Assembly: GCF_026341515.1 (NCBI RefSeq)
Contig: NZ_JAPEOK010000001.1
Location: 7,502,001 to 7,566,000, forward strand
Direction of reading: 5' to 3'
Length of the DNA: 64,000 bases
Source: Streptomyces sp. NBC_00878
GTDB lineage: Bacteria; Actinomycetota; Actinomycetes; Streptomycetales; Streptomycetaceae
The position numbers were made by a program, and so were the translations under genes. Positions 1 through 8,839 of this stretch are shown piece by piece (positions within the stretch are counted from its first letter, which is position 1; each line of letters opens with the position of its first letter). The notes under the pieces were generated by a model. It worked only from the letters and a program-made list of their open reading frames with translations, ran no database searches and was not told where the DNA came from.

Positions 1-1164
1 ACGGTCTACGACCTGGTCCTCGCGCTGGTGGTGGCCTATTCGACGCCGTCCTACGGCCAGGGCTACGACACGCTCATAGGCTTCTCGATGGCGGCGGCCG
101 TGGTGTTTCGCCGGCGCCGCCCCATGACGGTGATGGCGGTCGTTTCCGCCCTCGCGCTGGCGCAGTATCTGCTGGCGGCGTCTCCCGGGCCATTGGCGAG
201 CGAGGGGGCCATGTACGACATGGCCGTCCTGATCGCGATGGTGACCGTGGTGAGCCATACCGAGCAGATCTGGAAGGCGTACGCCGCCGGTGGCATCTCC
301 GTTCTGGGCATCGTGCTGGTGTTCGGTGGCATGGCCGATTTCACCACTGAGGCCGGCCGGGACGGTCTCGACGAGGCCCTGGCGGTCGCGGGCGCGTGCG
401 CGGCGGTGTGGGTGACCTCGTACATGATGCGGACCCGCCGGCTGTACGTGGGTGTCCTTGAGGAACGCGCGGCCACCGCGGAGCGGGAGCGTACCCACCT
501 CGCCCAGATCGCCGCCGCCGAGGAACGCGCGGAGATCGCGCGTGAGTTGCACGACGTGGTGGCACACAGCCTGGCCGTGATGATCGTGCAGGCCGACGGG
601 GCAAGTTACGCGATCGTGGCGGATCAGGACAGGGCCCGCACGGCGATGCAGACGATCGCGGGCGTCGGCCGGGACGCGCTGGAGGACATGGGCCGCATCG
701 TCGAGGTGCTGCGGGGCACGAAGGGGTCCGACGCCGAGGACGGCAGCGATCGTCGCCGGGTCGGCCTGGCCCATCTCGAACCGCTGGTGGAGCGGGCCCG
801 CGTCGCCGGACTCCAGGTGGAACTGCGCATCGAGGGAGAGCGGCAGGGGCTCTCGGCCGCCGACGAGCTGACCCTGTTCAGGATCGCTCAGGAGAGCATG
901 ACGAACGCGCTGCGGCATGCCGGCCCCTCGGCTCAGGTCTCCGTCGCGCTGCGGTTCGACGACGGCACCGCCGTGCTGGAGGTCGTCGACGACGGGGCCG
1001 GCAGGCTGGCCGGCTCCGCTCCGGTCGTACCCGGGTCGGGCGGCAACGGGCTCGTGGGCATGCGGGAGCGGGTCGAGGTGCACGGCGGACGGTTCACCGC
1101 CGGCCCCCGGCTCGGCCCGGGCTGGCAGGTCAGGGTCGAGCTTCCGGTGAGGACAACCGCATGA
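1..1164 (+). CDS. Two-component sensor histidine kinase, 5' end cut off by the window
   Basis: The reading frame is open from base 1, so the true start lies upstream; 387 residues are visible. Hydrophobic segments fill the first 135 residues (a membrane sensor part). They are followed by a coiled region and a HisKA_3 dimerisation domain with the phosphoacceptor His near visible residue 184 in an E-L-H-D motif, then an HATPase domain with N-A-L-R-H and D-D-G-A-G motifs. This is the NarL-type kinase family of actinomycetes. Its stop overlaps the start of the response regulator by four bases, so the two are translationally coupled. The ABC exporter downstream is the likely target. Confidence 0.93.
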   Translation, partial: TVYDLVLALVVAYSTPSYGQGYDTLIGFSMAAAVVFRRRRPMTVMAVVSALALAQYLLAASPGPLASEGAMYDMAVLIAMVTVVSHTEQIWKAYAAGGISVLGIVLVFGGMADFTTEAGRDGLDEALAVAGACAAVWVTSYMMRTRRLYVGVLEERAATAERERTHLAQIAAAEERAEIARELHDVVAHSLAVMIVQADGASYAIVADQDRARTAMQTIAGVGRDALEDMGRIVEVLRGTKGSDAEDGSDRRRVGLAHLEPLVERARVAGLQVELRIEGERQGLSAADELTLFRIAQESMTNALRHAGPSAQVSVALRFDDGTAVLEVVDDGAGRLAGSAPVVPGSGGNGLVGMRERVEVHGGRFTAGPRLGPGWQVRVELPVRTTA

Positions 1165-1886
1165 GTGACACGAGTGGCATGAACGGCATGAACGGCATGA
1201 ACGGTTCGAGCGGTGCGACGAAGCCGATCCGGGTGGTCGTCGTGGACGACCAGCCGCTGGTGCGCGCCGGATTCGCCATGGTGCTGGACGCCCAGTCCGA
1301 CATCGATGTGGTCGGCGAGGCCGGGGACGGGGCAGAGGCTCTCGCGCTGCTGGACAGGACTCCGGCCGATGTCGTCGTCATGGACATCCGTATGCCGGTC
1401 ATGGACGGGGTGGAGGCCACCGAGCAGCTCGTCACGCGCCCGGACCCGCCCAAGATCCTTGTGCTCACCACGTTCGACACCGACGAGGACGCGTTCGCCG
1501 CGCTGCAGGCCGGCGCGAGCGGCTTCCTCATCAAGAACGTGCCACCCGAGGAATTCCTCGCCGCGATCCGGGTGGTGGCCGCGGGCGACTCCGTCGTGGC
1601 GCCCCGGGTGACCCGCCGGCTCCTCGACCGGTTCGCCGGACAGCTCAACCCCGCACCGCAGCAGGCGGACGACCGCCTCGCCGTCCTGACCGAGCGGGAG
1701 CGGGAGGTACTGGAACTGGTCGCCCAGGGGCTGTCCAACTCCGAGGTCGCCGCCCGCCTGTACGTCGCCGAAACGACCGTGAAGACGCACCTCGGGCGGA
1801 TTCTGACCAAGCTGGAGTTGCGCGACCGGGTGCAGGCCGTCGTGCTGGCGTACGAGGTCGGTCTGGTCCGGCCGTCGTCCGGCTGA
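1161..1886 (+). CDS. NarL/LuxR-family response regulator
   Basis: The receiver domain comes first, with paired acidic residues in V-V-D-D-Q and the phosphorylated Asp in V-V-M-D-I-R-M-P. A linker and a C-terminal LuxR-type helix-turn-helix follow (L-T-E-R-E-R-E-V-L to T-V-K-T-H-L). The length of 241 residues is usual for the family. It is coupled to the kinase by an ATGA overlap. The N-terminus contains three M-N-G units from a 9-base tandem repeat, so a slightly later start is possible. It probably controls the small membrane protein and the ABC exporter that follow. Confidence 0.94.
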   Translation: MSDTSGMNGMNGMNGSSGATKPIRVVVVDDQPLVRAGFAMVLDAQSDIDVVGEAGDGAEALALLDRTPADVVVMDIRMPVMDGVEATEQLVTRPDPPKILVLTTFDTDEDAFAALQAGASGFLIKNVPPEEFLAAIRVVAAGDSVVAPRVTRRLLDRFAGQLNPAPQQADDRLAVLTEREREVLELVAQGLSNSEVAARLYVAETTVKTHLGRILTKLELRDRVQAVVLAYEVGLVRPSSG

Positions 1887-1901
1887 CCCCCCTACCGCGC
1901 T

Positions 1902-1928
1902 GCGATGCACTCCACTGCACTGCATCGC
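1902..1928 (+). terminator. Hairpin after the response regulator
   Basis: The eight-base arms GCGATGCA and TGCATCGC are exact inverted copies with an 11-base loop, 16 bases after the response regulator stop. There is no T-run, which is common for actinomycete terminators. Confidence 0.5.
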
Positions 1929-2000
1929 ACCGCCTACCCGCCCTCCCTGCGCTGTCCGCCGCCTGGTCCCCTACCGGCGTAGGACCCGGATCCCACCCGG

Positions 2001-2020
2001 CGTACGACCCGGGTCGTACG
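2001..2020. promoter_or_regulatory. Perfect 20-bp palindrome, candidate operator
   Basis: CGTACGACCCGGGTCGTACG is its own reverse complement over all 20 bases. It lies 110 bases upstream of the small membrane protein gene, between the regulator and the exporter operon. A binding site for the response regulator encoded just upstream is an inference from position. The centre has no loop, which argues against a terminator. Confidence 0.5.
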
Positions 2021-2129
2021 TGCCCGGCCCCCGAGGTCGTGTCCCGATCCGATGTGCCGAAAAGCCTGCCTGGCAAGAATCGTTGATGACACGAACGAAC
2101 GTGTCCCGACAATTCTCTGGGGGCCTCAC

Positions 2130-2561
2130 ATGACTACATCTGGAATGCAGACCGGCACGACCGGAAGCCTGAAGGTAAAAGCGCTGGTACTCGGAGTCGT
2201 GGCGGTCGCGATTCTCGTGGTAGGAGCCGGCGGTGCCTACTGGTGGCATCAGCACAATCTGCCCAGCCAGGCCTCTGCGGCCGACTGTGCCCTGGCCCAG
2301 AAGATCATCGACGAGGCGCAGAAGCAGGACAAGTCCACCGTCACGAAGTGGCTGAAAGACGTGCGTGAACTGCGCTACGCGGAGATGAAGGACGGCTACC
2401 TCTCGGGGCAGATCGGCCGGTACGAGGGTGCGACGGCCACTCACCTGACGGGAGAGGGCGAGGCGTCGACCAAGGCGGAGCTGGCCGATATGTCGAAGCA
2501 GGCGAATGCGCACTGCACCGCCGCCAAGCGCACCCTCGTTTTCCCGCCCATCGCGGCCTGA
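2130..2561 (+). CDS. Small single-span membrane protein upstream of ABC exporter
   Basis: The start ATG was chosen because a G-rich ribosome-binding site (CTGGGGG) lies just upstream; an in-frame start at 2052 would add an implausible leader. The 143-residue product has one membrane segment (about residues 16-38, ending in tryptophans) and an external part of about 100 polar residues with two cysteines (in A-A-D-C-A-L-A and A-H-C-T-A) that could pair. No family was recognised. Its place between the two-component genes and the exporter suggests an accessory or sensor role, which is inference. Confidence 0.8.
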   Translation: MTTSGMQTGTTGSLKVKALVLGVVAVAILVVGAGGAYWWHQHNLPSQASAADCALAQKIIDEAQKQDKSTVTKWLKDVRELRYAEMKDGYLSGQIGRYEGATATHLTGEGEASTKAELADMSKQANAHCTAAKRTLVFPPIAA

Positions 2562-2643
2562 CGCCTTCCACGTCGAAGAGTCGTAAGTCCCAAGTCATAA
2601 GCCGAAAACCGCAAGCCGTAAAGCAGTTGAGGGGAAGCAGGAA

Positions 2644-3426
2644 ATGAGTACCCGCGCCGCCGCGCACGACAATGAAAGCATTATCCGGGACGATGGCGAT
2701 GTCGCCGTCGGCGCGGAGGACCTCGTCAAGGTCTACGGCCAGGGCGACACCGGAGTACGAGCCCTGGACGGGGTCACCGTCGGCTTCGCCCGCGCGCGGT
2801 TCACCGCCATCATGGGCCCGTCGGGTTCCGGCAAGTCCACCCTCATGCACTGCCTGGCCGGCCTCGACACCGCGACCTCCGGGCGGGTGCTGCTCGACGG
2901 TACCGATCTCACCGGTCTGTCCGAGCGCGCACTGACCGCCGTACGGCGAGACAAGATCGGCTTCGTCTTCCAGTCGTTCAACTTGCTGCCGCAGCTGACC
3001 GCGTTGCAGAACATCACGCTGCCGCTCGACCTGGCCGGCCGGCCCGTCGACCGGGAGCTGCTCGACCACCTCTCCGGCGTGCTGGGCATCGGCGACCGGC
3101 TGACCCACCGGCCGAGCGAGCTCTCCGGTGGCCAGCAGCAACGGGTCGCGCTGGCCCGGGCGCTGGCGTCACGGCCCGCTGTGGTCTTCGCCGACGAGCC
3201 CACCGGCAACCTGGACTCGCGCTCCGGCGCGGAGGTGCTCGGCTTCCTGCACGACTCGGTACGCGACCTCGGACAGACCGTCGTCATGGTGACCCATGAC
3301 GCGGGCGCCGCCGCCTACGCCGACCGCGTCGTCGTCCTGGCCGACGGCCGGATCGTCGGCGACCTGGACGCCCCGACCCCGACGTCGGTCACCGACGCGC
3401 TGCGGAGCATGGCGGGTACCCGATGA
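2644..3426 (+). CDS. ABC transporter ATP-binding protein, MacB/LolD type
   Basis: All nucleotide-binding motifs are present: Walker A G-P-S-G-S-G-K-S-T, Q-loop in F-V-F-Q-S-F-N, signature L-S-G-G-Q-Q-Q-R, Walker B with F-A-D-E-P-T-G-N-L-D, and the H-loop M-V-T-H-D. The sequence is closest in style to the ATPases that drive FtsX-fold exporters or lipoprotein/peptide extruders. The upstream site AGGGGAAGCAGGAA supports the start. Its stop overlaps the permease start by four bases. Confidence 0.96.
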   Translation: MSTRAAAHDNESIIRDDGDVAVGAEDLVKVYGQGDTGVRALDGVTVGFARARFTAIMGPSGSGKSTLMHCLAGLDTATSGRVLLDGTDLTGLSERALTAVRRDKIGFVFQSFNLLPQLTALQNITLPLDLAGRPVDRELLDHLSGVLGIGDRLTHRPSELSGGQQQRVALARALASRPAVVFADEPTGNLDSRSGAEVLGFLHDSVRDLGQTVVMVTHDAGAAAYADRVVVLADGRIVGDLDAPTPTSVTDALRSMAGTR

Positions 3427-6047
3427 GCCGCCGACCGGGCACCGGCAACGCCGCCGTGCTGCGCACCCAGCTTGCCGGAGTGCTCGTCCGGCCCGGCCGG
3501 CTCGTCATGACGGGTCTGGCGGTGGTCGTCGCCGCGTTCGTCGTGTTCGGCACCGTGATGGCCCAGCAGATCACCGAACGAACCGCCCTCGACCGCTTCA
3601 GCGGCACCCCCGAGGCGACCAGCCTGATCCTCACGGGGGACGGAGGCGGGGACGATTCGGCCATTACCGACGCGAAGATCAAGGCAGTCCAGGCGGTGTC
3701 CGGCGTGGCCGAGGTCGCGGCCAGGACGGAGACCGGGGTATCGCTCGCCGGTGTCTCCCCGCACTACCTGGAGCTTCAGGGCGACCCGGGCAGCGGGCGG
3801 CTGTCACGCATTCAGGTCGTGGCGGGCAGTTACCCGGACGGTCCCCGGGAGATGGCCGTGAACCGCCAGGCCTCGCAGCGGTTCGAGATCGAGCCCGGCG
3901 ACCGTGTCGGCCTGCTCGTCCCGGAGGGCGAGGACGGCGGGACGAAGACGGTCACCGTGACCGTCACGGCCGTGGTGCGGGCGGACTCCGACCGGTGGGC
4001 CACTGGTTACGCCCCCGCCGCCACCATCAACTCGCTGGGCGACATGAAGGGGTATCCGCAGCTGGACGTCCGCGCGGAACCCGGGGTGTCCGCCGAAGCC
4101 CTGTCCGAGCGGCTGTCTCCAGTGCTCCAGGGCGCTGGCGGCGCGGCTGTCGTGATCACCCCCGGCGACACCGTGCGGGCCCAGGAGGCCAAGGACGCGG
4201 TCAAGCAGTACGCGGAGGTCTTCCAGCTCATCGCGATGTTCCTGGCGATCGCCGTGGTCGCCGCCGCCCTCGTCGCGACGTCGACGTTCCGCATCGTCTT
4301 CGCGCAGCGACTGGGCCAACTGGCGCTCCTGCGCACCATCGGGGCCCAACGGGGCCAGCTCGTCCGGGCACTCGCCGTCGAGGGCGCACTGGTGGGCCTG
4401 GCCTCCGGAGTAGCCGGCGTCCTGCTGGCGCTCGGTGCCGGACACGCCGCCCCGGTGATCGCGGGCGCCGCCGGGCAGACCCTCCTGGCTCCCGGGGTGC
4501 CCGTTCCCGCGGCCCTGGCGGTGGTGCTCGGCGCCGTGCTGGTGACACTGGGCGCGGTGCTCGCCCCCGCGTTGTCCGCCGCCGGCGTCTCCCCTCTGCA
4601 GGCGCTGCGCAGTGCCGGCACCGTGTCGGGGGAACGCGGCATCGGCCTGATACGCGTCGGCTCCGGCCTGTTCCTCGCCGCGGCCGCCGCCCTCCTGATC
4701 GGCCTGGTCCTCCTCGACATGCCCGAACCGGGCGACGCGAACTACGACGCGTTCGCGAGCCTCATGGTGATCGTCGCGTCGGGCGGGCTGGCCTTCCTCG
4801 CGCTGATCGCCCTCGGCCCGCTGCTCGTACGCCCGGTGCTGGCCACCGCCGGGTGGCCGCTGCGCCGGCTCGGGCCCACCGGCACCCTCGCCGTCGGCGG
4901 GGTCGGCGGAACCCCGCGCCGCGCCGCAGCCGTTTCGGTCGTCGTCGCGCTCGGCGTCACCCTGGTCTCCGGCACCCTCGTCGGCGTCGCGAGCCTGCAG
5001 GGCTGGGCGGATCGGGACCTCGCCCTGACGGCCCCGGCGGACTTCGACCTGAGCGTCGGCGGCAGCGACAGCGGCAGCGACAGCGACGGCGGCAGTGACG
5101 GCGGTAGCGACGGCGGTAGCGACGGCCTCGGTGACGAGGCCGTACGCCGGGTCAAGGCCCTGCCGCAGCTGGCCGACGCGACCGACTACCGCATGACCGA
5201 CGTCTCCATCGACGGGTCCGACGTGCGTGCCACCGACCTGGACCTGGCCGCCCTGCCCACCTCACGGCAGCTGTACACGGACACCGGCAAGCTGAGCGAT
5301 CTCGGTCCGGGCCGAGTGGTCGTCAACGCCCGGCTCGCCCAACTGCTCGGCGTGACGGCCGGCGACAGCATCACGATCACCACGCCCAAGAAGGGCACCG
5401 TCCGCGAAACCGTCGCCGCCACGCTGCCCAGCGAAGCGCCCATGCAGGCCGACCTGATCGCCGTACCCGCCGACCTGGAGAAAATGGGCGCCTCGTCGCG
5501 GCCGACCGGCATCCTGGCGAACGCCGCCAAGGGCGGGCAGACGGCCCGCAACGCGGCGGTGAGGGCGATCGAGAAGACCGTCGGCCCGAACACCGACGCC
5601 TCCCTGACCATCCTCGCGGAGGACCGCGACGACAGCAGGGCCGACCTTGAGGTGGCGGCCACTTCGGCGCTCGGTCTGCTCGGGCTCACCGTGCTCATCG
5701 CCGTCGTCGGCGTCGCCACCACGACCGGTCTCACCGTGCTGGAACGCACCCGCGAGTCGGGACTGCTGCGGGCGCTGGGACTCGGCCGCTCCGGGCTGCG
5801 CTTCATGATCGGCATCGAGGCCGGCCTGTACGGGGTCCTCGGCGGCGTCCTCGGCCTGGCCCTCGGCGTGCCCTACGCCTGGCTGGCGGTCCGGGTACTG
5901 AACATCGGCGCGCCGCTGCTCCTGCCCGTCGGGCAACTGCTGGCGGTCTTCGCGGGGTTGGTGGGCATCACGGCGCTCGCCGGCCTGCTGCCCGCCCGCC
6001 GCGCGGCCCGGGTCAGCCCGGTCGCGGCACTGGGCACCGCGGACTGA
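3423..6047 (+). CDS. FtsX-family ABC transporter permease (two FtsX domains)
   Basis: This 874-residue membrane protein has an N-terminal span, a large external domain, then an FtsX-type membrane block near residues 260-400, further spans, a second external domain and a second FtsX block near 750-870 ending in A-R-R-A-A-R-V-S-P. That layout is the MacB/YknZ-like duplicated permease. It forms one operon with the ATPase. The second external domain carries a Gly-Gly-Ser-Asp tandem repeat (bases 5057-5127). Substrates of such exporters are often peptides or antibiotics, but nothing here names one. Confidence 0.95.
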   Translation: MSRRPGTGNAAVLRTQLAGVLVRPGRLVMTGLAVVVAAFVVFGTVMAQQITERTALDRFSGTPEATSLILTGDGGGDDSAITDAKIKAVQAVSGVAEVAARTETGVSLAGVSPHYLELQGDPGSGRLSRIQVVAGSYPDGPREMAVNRQASQRFEIEPGDRVGLLVPEGEDGGTKTVTVTVTAVVRADSDRWATGYAPAATINSLGDMKGYPQLDVRAEPGVSAEALSERLSPVLQGAGGAAVVITPGDTVRAQEAKDAVKQYAEVFQLIAMFLAIAVVAAALVATSTFRIVFAQRLGQLALLRTIGAQRGQLVRALAVEGALVGLASGVAGVLLALGAGHAAPVIAGAAGQTLLAPGVPVPAALAVVLGAVLVTLGAVLAPALSAAGVSPLQALRSAGTVSGERGIGLIRVGSGLFLAAAAALLIGLVLLDMPEPGDANYDAFASLMVIVASGGLAFLALIALGPLLVRPVLATAGWPLRRLGPTGTLAVGGVGGTPRRAAAVSVVVALGVTLVSGTLVGVASLQGWADRDLALTAPADFDLSVGGSDSGSDSDGGSDGGSDGGSDGLGDEAVRRVKALPQLADATDYRMTDVSIDGSDVRATDLDLAALPTSRQLYTDTGKLSDLGPGRVVVNARLAQLLGVTAGDSITITTPKKGTVRETVAATLPSEAPMQADLIAVPADLEKMGASSRPTGILANAAKGGQTARNAAVRAIEKTVGPNTDASLTILAEDRDDSRADLEVAATSALGLLGLTVLIAVVGVATTTGLTVLERTRESGLLRALGLGRSGLRFMIGIEAGLYGVLGGVLGLALGVPYAWLAVRVLNIGAPLLLPVGQLLAVFAGLVGITALAGLLPARRAARVSPVAALGTAD
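5057..5127 (+). repeat. In-frame Gly/Ser/Asp coding tandem repeat in FtsX permease
   Basis: Repeats of roughly GGCGGYAGCGAC encode a G-G-S-D run inserted in an extracytoplasmic loop. The unit is a multiple of three, so copy changes keep frame. Confidence 0.85.
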
Positions 6048-6154
6048 GCCGAGGGGGTACTGGGAGGGGGCGATGGAGGGGGGTTTCGCCCCCGCCGCCC
6101 CTACCCTCCCCCACTCTCGGCTTCGCTCGAGCGGGGGGACCCCCACCGTCCCTT

Positions 6155-6175
6155 TCTGGGGGCTCCGCCCCCAGA
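6155..6175 (+). terminator. Hairpin downstream of FtsX permease
   Basis: Nine-base arms TCTGGGGGC and GCCCCCAGA are separated by a three-base loop, giving a very stable stem about 110 bases after the permease stop. Confidence 0.7.
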
Positions 6176-6401
6176 CCCCCGTGTCGGCCTGAACGGCCTC
6201 GTCCTCAAGCGCCGGACGGGCTACTCAGTGACTGGGAGTTCTAGGGGCTGGCGTGCATCTCACCGTGGTTCTCTGCAAGCTCACACGTAACGTAAGCGGG
6301 TTCAGGGGGGTCTCCGATCACGGCGTGTGTGGGCCGTATGACGGCAACGGCCGTGCACTGCAACATGGAGGGTCTTCCTCGGCAGGGGGAGAAATGGAGA
6401 A

Positions 6402-6440
6402 GCCCCGCCCATGCGCCACGGGGGAGCACACAGACGGGGC
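6402..6440 (-). terminator. Possible terminator of the island operon
   Basis: Inverted arms GCCCCG and CGGGGC lie 70-110 bases past the methyltransferase stop on the minus strand, followed by a pyrimidine-rich tract. The long loop makes the call weak. Confidence 0.3.
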
Positions 6441-6509
6441 AGTGGCGACGCTCACGGCATCGCCAGGAGGTACGCCGAACGGACAGGCGGGATCGTTCAG
6501 CGCACTCGG

Positions 6510-7655
6510 CTATTGCACGCCCATGGACGCGCCCCACTTCCCGCGGGACAAGTGGCACACCCCGTCCGGCGTGATACGAAGCCGCGCGCCGAGCAACGGC
6601 AGCAAGCCTTCCGCGTTGAGCTGGTGGCGGATGCGCTCAAGCGCAGTCCACAGACGTTGCGGTCCGCCCTGGTGGACTGATGGCGGGTTGGTCCCGTCGG
6701 CGGATGCTCGGGCCCATGAACCGTCCGGATGGACCAGGTAGGCGGTACGGGTCCGGTCGCGCTGTTCGTAGTCGAGTTCCACACCTGGTGTCGTGACTTG
6801 GAGCATGGAGCTCAACTCCCATGCGTTCGACAGGTCCACCACGGGATGGTTGCCCGTGCTGATGTCCTCGCCCTTCCCGTCACGGGCAAGCGTGAAGAGT
6901 TCGGCGAGGGCGGGCGGGTAGTCGTCTCCGGACCGAGTGAGCATGAAACCGGCGGTATCGCGTTCCACCTGCCCAACCACGTCACCGTTGGCGCGCTTCC
7001 ACCCCGTGAGGATCAGACAGGTACGCCCGATGGTGGTGGCGATCCGTCCGCCTGGTGCGAGAGCGGCGACGCTGGGAGCGAGCCCCGGACCGGCGGGCAG
7101 CCCGACCGTGGAAAGGATCCGGTCGTATCTGCCTGGCACGTGATCGGTGGCGTCCGCCGCGATCATTTCCGGGTGGTAACCCATGGAAGCGAGCCGTTCC
7201 CCCGCCGCACTGGTCAGGTACGGGTCCACGTCCAGACTAGTCACGCACTCGTCCCCGAGTCGGTGACAGGCGTACGCGGTGAGCCCGCCCGCTCCGGTAC
7301 CCAAGTCCAGGAGGGACAGCCCGTCACCAAGTCGCCCATGCCGAAGCATCCGCACCACCAGGCTTGGCAGTGTGGCGGAAGACGTGGGCATCCCGCTTGG
7401 CTGGTCGCCGGGCTTTGCGCGGTCGGCATGGTGTGGACCAACACGGGTGATCAGAGAGCGGTTTGAGTACGCGGCTTCCATCCACGCTGCGTGGTCGGTA
7501 GCCCCGTCCCGCAAACGCCACCCTCCAGACCCGTCCCGTACCCACCATCGGGGCACCAACTCATGGCGTGGGGTCTCTGCTACCGGTGCGAGCCACCGGG
7601 AATCCGGGTCGGTCACTTGGTCTGCGAGGCGTACCGCATGCTGTTGCCAATCCAT
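6510..7655 (-). CDS. Protein-L-isoaspartate O-methyltransferase-like RiPP-type methyltransferase
   Basis: The 381-residue product matches the class of PCMT-like methyltransferases found in peptide-maturation loci (ATP-grasp, FxLD and imiditide-type systems). It has P-R-H-E-L-V-P-R near residue 29, a substrate-loop element T-S-S-A-T-L-P-S near 91, SAM motif I L-D-L-G-T-G-A-G-G at 116-124, an acidic post-I strand S-L-D-V-D-P, and about 170 extra C-terminal residues absent from housekeeping PCMT. The start at 7655 was chosen for the AAAGG site upstream; it lies 28 bases after the radical SAM stop. Inferred role: SAM-dependent methylation of an Asp side chain in the neighbouring peptide, possibly leading to aspartimide. 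Confidence 0.82.
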   Translation of the reverse strand: MDWQQHAVRLADQVTDPDSRWLAPVAETPRHELVPRWWVRDGSGGWRLRDGATDHAAWMEAAYSNRSLITRVGPHHADRAKPGDQPSGMPTSSATLPSLVVRMLRHGRLGDGLSLLDLGTGAGGLTAYACHRLGDECVTSLDVDPYLTSAAGERLASMGYHPEMIAADATDHVPGRYDRILSTVGLPAGPGLAPSVAALAPGGRIATTIGRTCLILTGWKRANGDVVGQVERDTAGFMLTRSGDDYPPALAELFTLARDGKGEDISTGNHPVVDLSNAWELSSMLQVTTPGVELDYEQRDRTRTAYLVHPDGSWARASADGTNPPSVHQGGPQRLWTALERIRHQLNAEGLLPLLGARLRITPDGVCHLSRGKWGASMGVQ

Positions 7656-7683
7656 CCGGCAACCTTTCTGTGAGTGCGCGGGG

Positions 7684-8547
7684 TCACTGCGGGTCGCACG
7701 ATGGCGTGTTCGCGGGGTCGCAATCGTCGCTGTCATCGGGCGGGCACGCATTTTGTACCGGGAGCGGGACACTCGCGGCGAGCTGTACCCAAGAGTCCCC
7801 GCCGAGTAGGTCAGAGAGTCGGGTTTCCCGCACGTTGCCTACCGGGAAGTCTCGCGAGAGCACGCAGCCGGCTAAATCTCCGTTCGGCAGGATTGCCGCT
7901 CGCCCTCGCGTGCACCGCCCGCACATCTCGTCAAGGGTTGGTTTCCATCCGGGTAGTGCGGCCCGACCGACGGACCGCACCCGGTCTGTGTTGACCCGGT
8001 GAACCCCCATGGATTCCAACTCGGCCCGTGCTTCGGCAACGTGTTGCCCCGGCAGGATGTCCACGATTCCGGCCCGCACGGTCACGCCACGGTTGACGGC
8101 TTCCCGAATGTTGCACCGAGTGCGGACGTAGCTGCCCGCCTTCCCTGTGATCCGGTCGTGTTCCTCGGGGTCGTCGCTGTAGTAGCTCGTCCCGAGGGTG
8201 ATCCCGTCACGCTTGAACAGGTCCCACCATGCGGGGTTGACGTTGAACAGGTTGGAGTACACCTCTACGTGCAGACCGAGCGAGAGCCCGAGTTCGGCGA
8301 ACTCCCGCCACTGCGGGTGAACGGTCGGCTCGCCCCCGATGAGTTGGACGGTGCGGACGCCGAGCGTGGCAGCGTCGATGATGACCGTTCGCCAGTTCTC
8401 GGAGGTCATGTCCCCGTGGGATGCCTGCGGGCTGGACTCGGACAGGCAGTGAATACACGTGAGTTGGCATTTTCCGGTGATCTCCAGTTCAAGGGACTGG
8501 ATTCCGGCGAGCGGGGATGCGGCGGTCGGTTCAATGAGCGTTGTCAT
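7684..8547 (-). CDS. Radical SAM/SPASM-type peptide-modifying enzyme
   Basis: The 287-residue protein has the radical SAM cluster motif C27-x3-C31-x2-C34, a G-G-E-P segment typical of the fold, and a C-terminal extension with cysteines at 209, 212, 228, 268, 276 and 284. These would bind one or two auxiliary Fe-S clusters as in SPASM or twitch domains. The GGAAGGAA ribosome-binding site supports the start. Such enzymes install carbon-carbon, carbon-sulfur or epimerised centres in ribosomal peptides. It sits between a tiny acidic peptide gene and a PCMT-like methyltransferase, so a peptide substrate is likely; the chemistry cannot be read from sequence. Confidence 0.9.
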   Translation of the reverse strand: MTTLIEPTAASPLAGIQSLELEITGKCQLTCIHCLSESSPQASHGDMTSENWRTVIIDAATLGVRTVQLIGGEPTVHPQWREFAELGLSLGLHVEVYSNLFNVNPAWWDLFKRDGITLGTSYYSDDPEEHDRITGKAGSYVRTRCNIREAVNRGVTVRAGIVDILPGQHVAEARAELESMGVHRVNTDRVRSVGRAALPGWKPTLDEMCGRCTRGRAAILPNGDLAGCVLSRDFPVGNVRETRLSDLLGGDSWVQLAASVPLPVQNACPPDDSDDCDPANTPSCDPQ

Positions 8548-8621
8548 GCGTCGGTTCCTTCCTGGTTGTCGGTCGCCGAGTGGTCGCCATACAGGCTGTG
8601 CGGGGTGTGATGATCGGGGGC

Positions 8622-8798
8622 TCAGATGCCCTTGTGCTTATCGGCCAACTCGGCTGCCGCAGCATCGGCAACCAGCTGCCCAAGCGCCTGAATTTCAGGG
8701 GCATTACTGGGGTCCTTCGCGACATTGATCCCGGCTCCGAGATCGGCGGCCAGATCAAACAACTCGTCGTCATCCATGCCGTCAGTTCCACTTGCCAT
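8622..8798 (-). CDS. Small acidic peptide, candidate RiPP precursor
   Basis: It encodes 58 residues from ATG 8798, or 68 from an in-frame ATG at 8828, which lies 11 bases after the NUDIX stop. Neither start has a strong ribosome-binding site. The N-terminal third is acidic (M-D-D-D-E-L-F-D-L), the middle has G-A-G-I-N-V-A-K-D-P-S-N-A-P-E, and the end is Ala-rich and helical in character. It has no Cys and only one aromatic residue (Phe). The size, the position directly before the radical SAM gene and the FDL-type motif fit a precursor peptide. No transporter or leader peptidase gene is nearby, so this is inference. Confidence 0.6.
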   Translation of the reverse strand: MASGTDGMDDDELFDLAADLGAGINVAKDPSNAPEIQALGQLVADAAAAELADKHKGI

Positions 8799-8839
8799 TG
8801 CGTGGCTCTCGCTTCTCTCGGTTTTCATGAATGGGGGTT

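Larger units (their letters stand above)
6048..6509. other. Gene-free interval between ABC operon and island
   Basis: The first half is a G-run and C-run rich mosaic of short hairpins of the kind often seen between Streptomyces genes, ending in a GGCCTCGTCCTCAAGCGCC segment. The second half, from about 6240, is less GC-rich and has no convincing reading frame; the left edge of the island is probably here. Confidence 0.55.
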
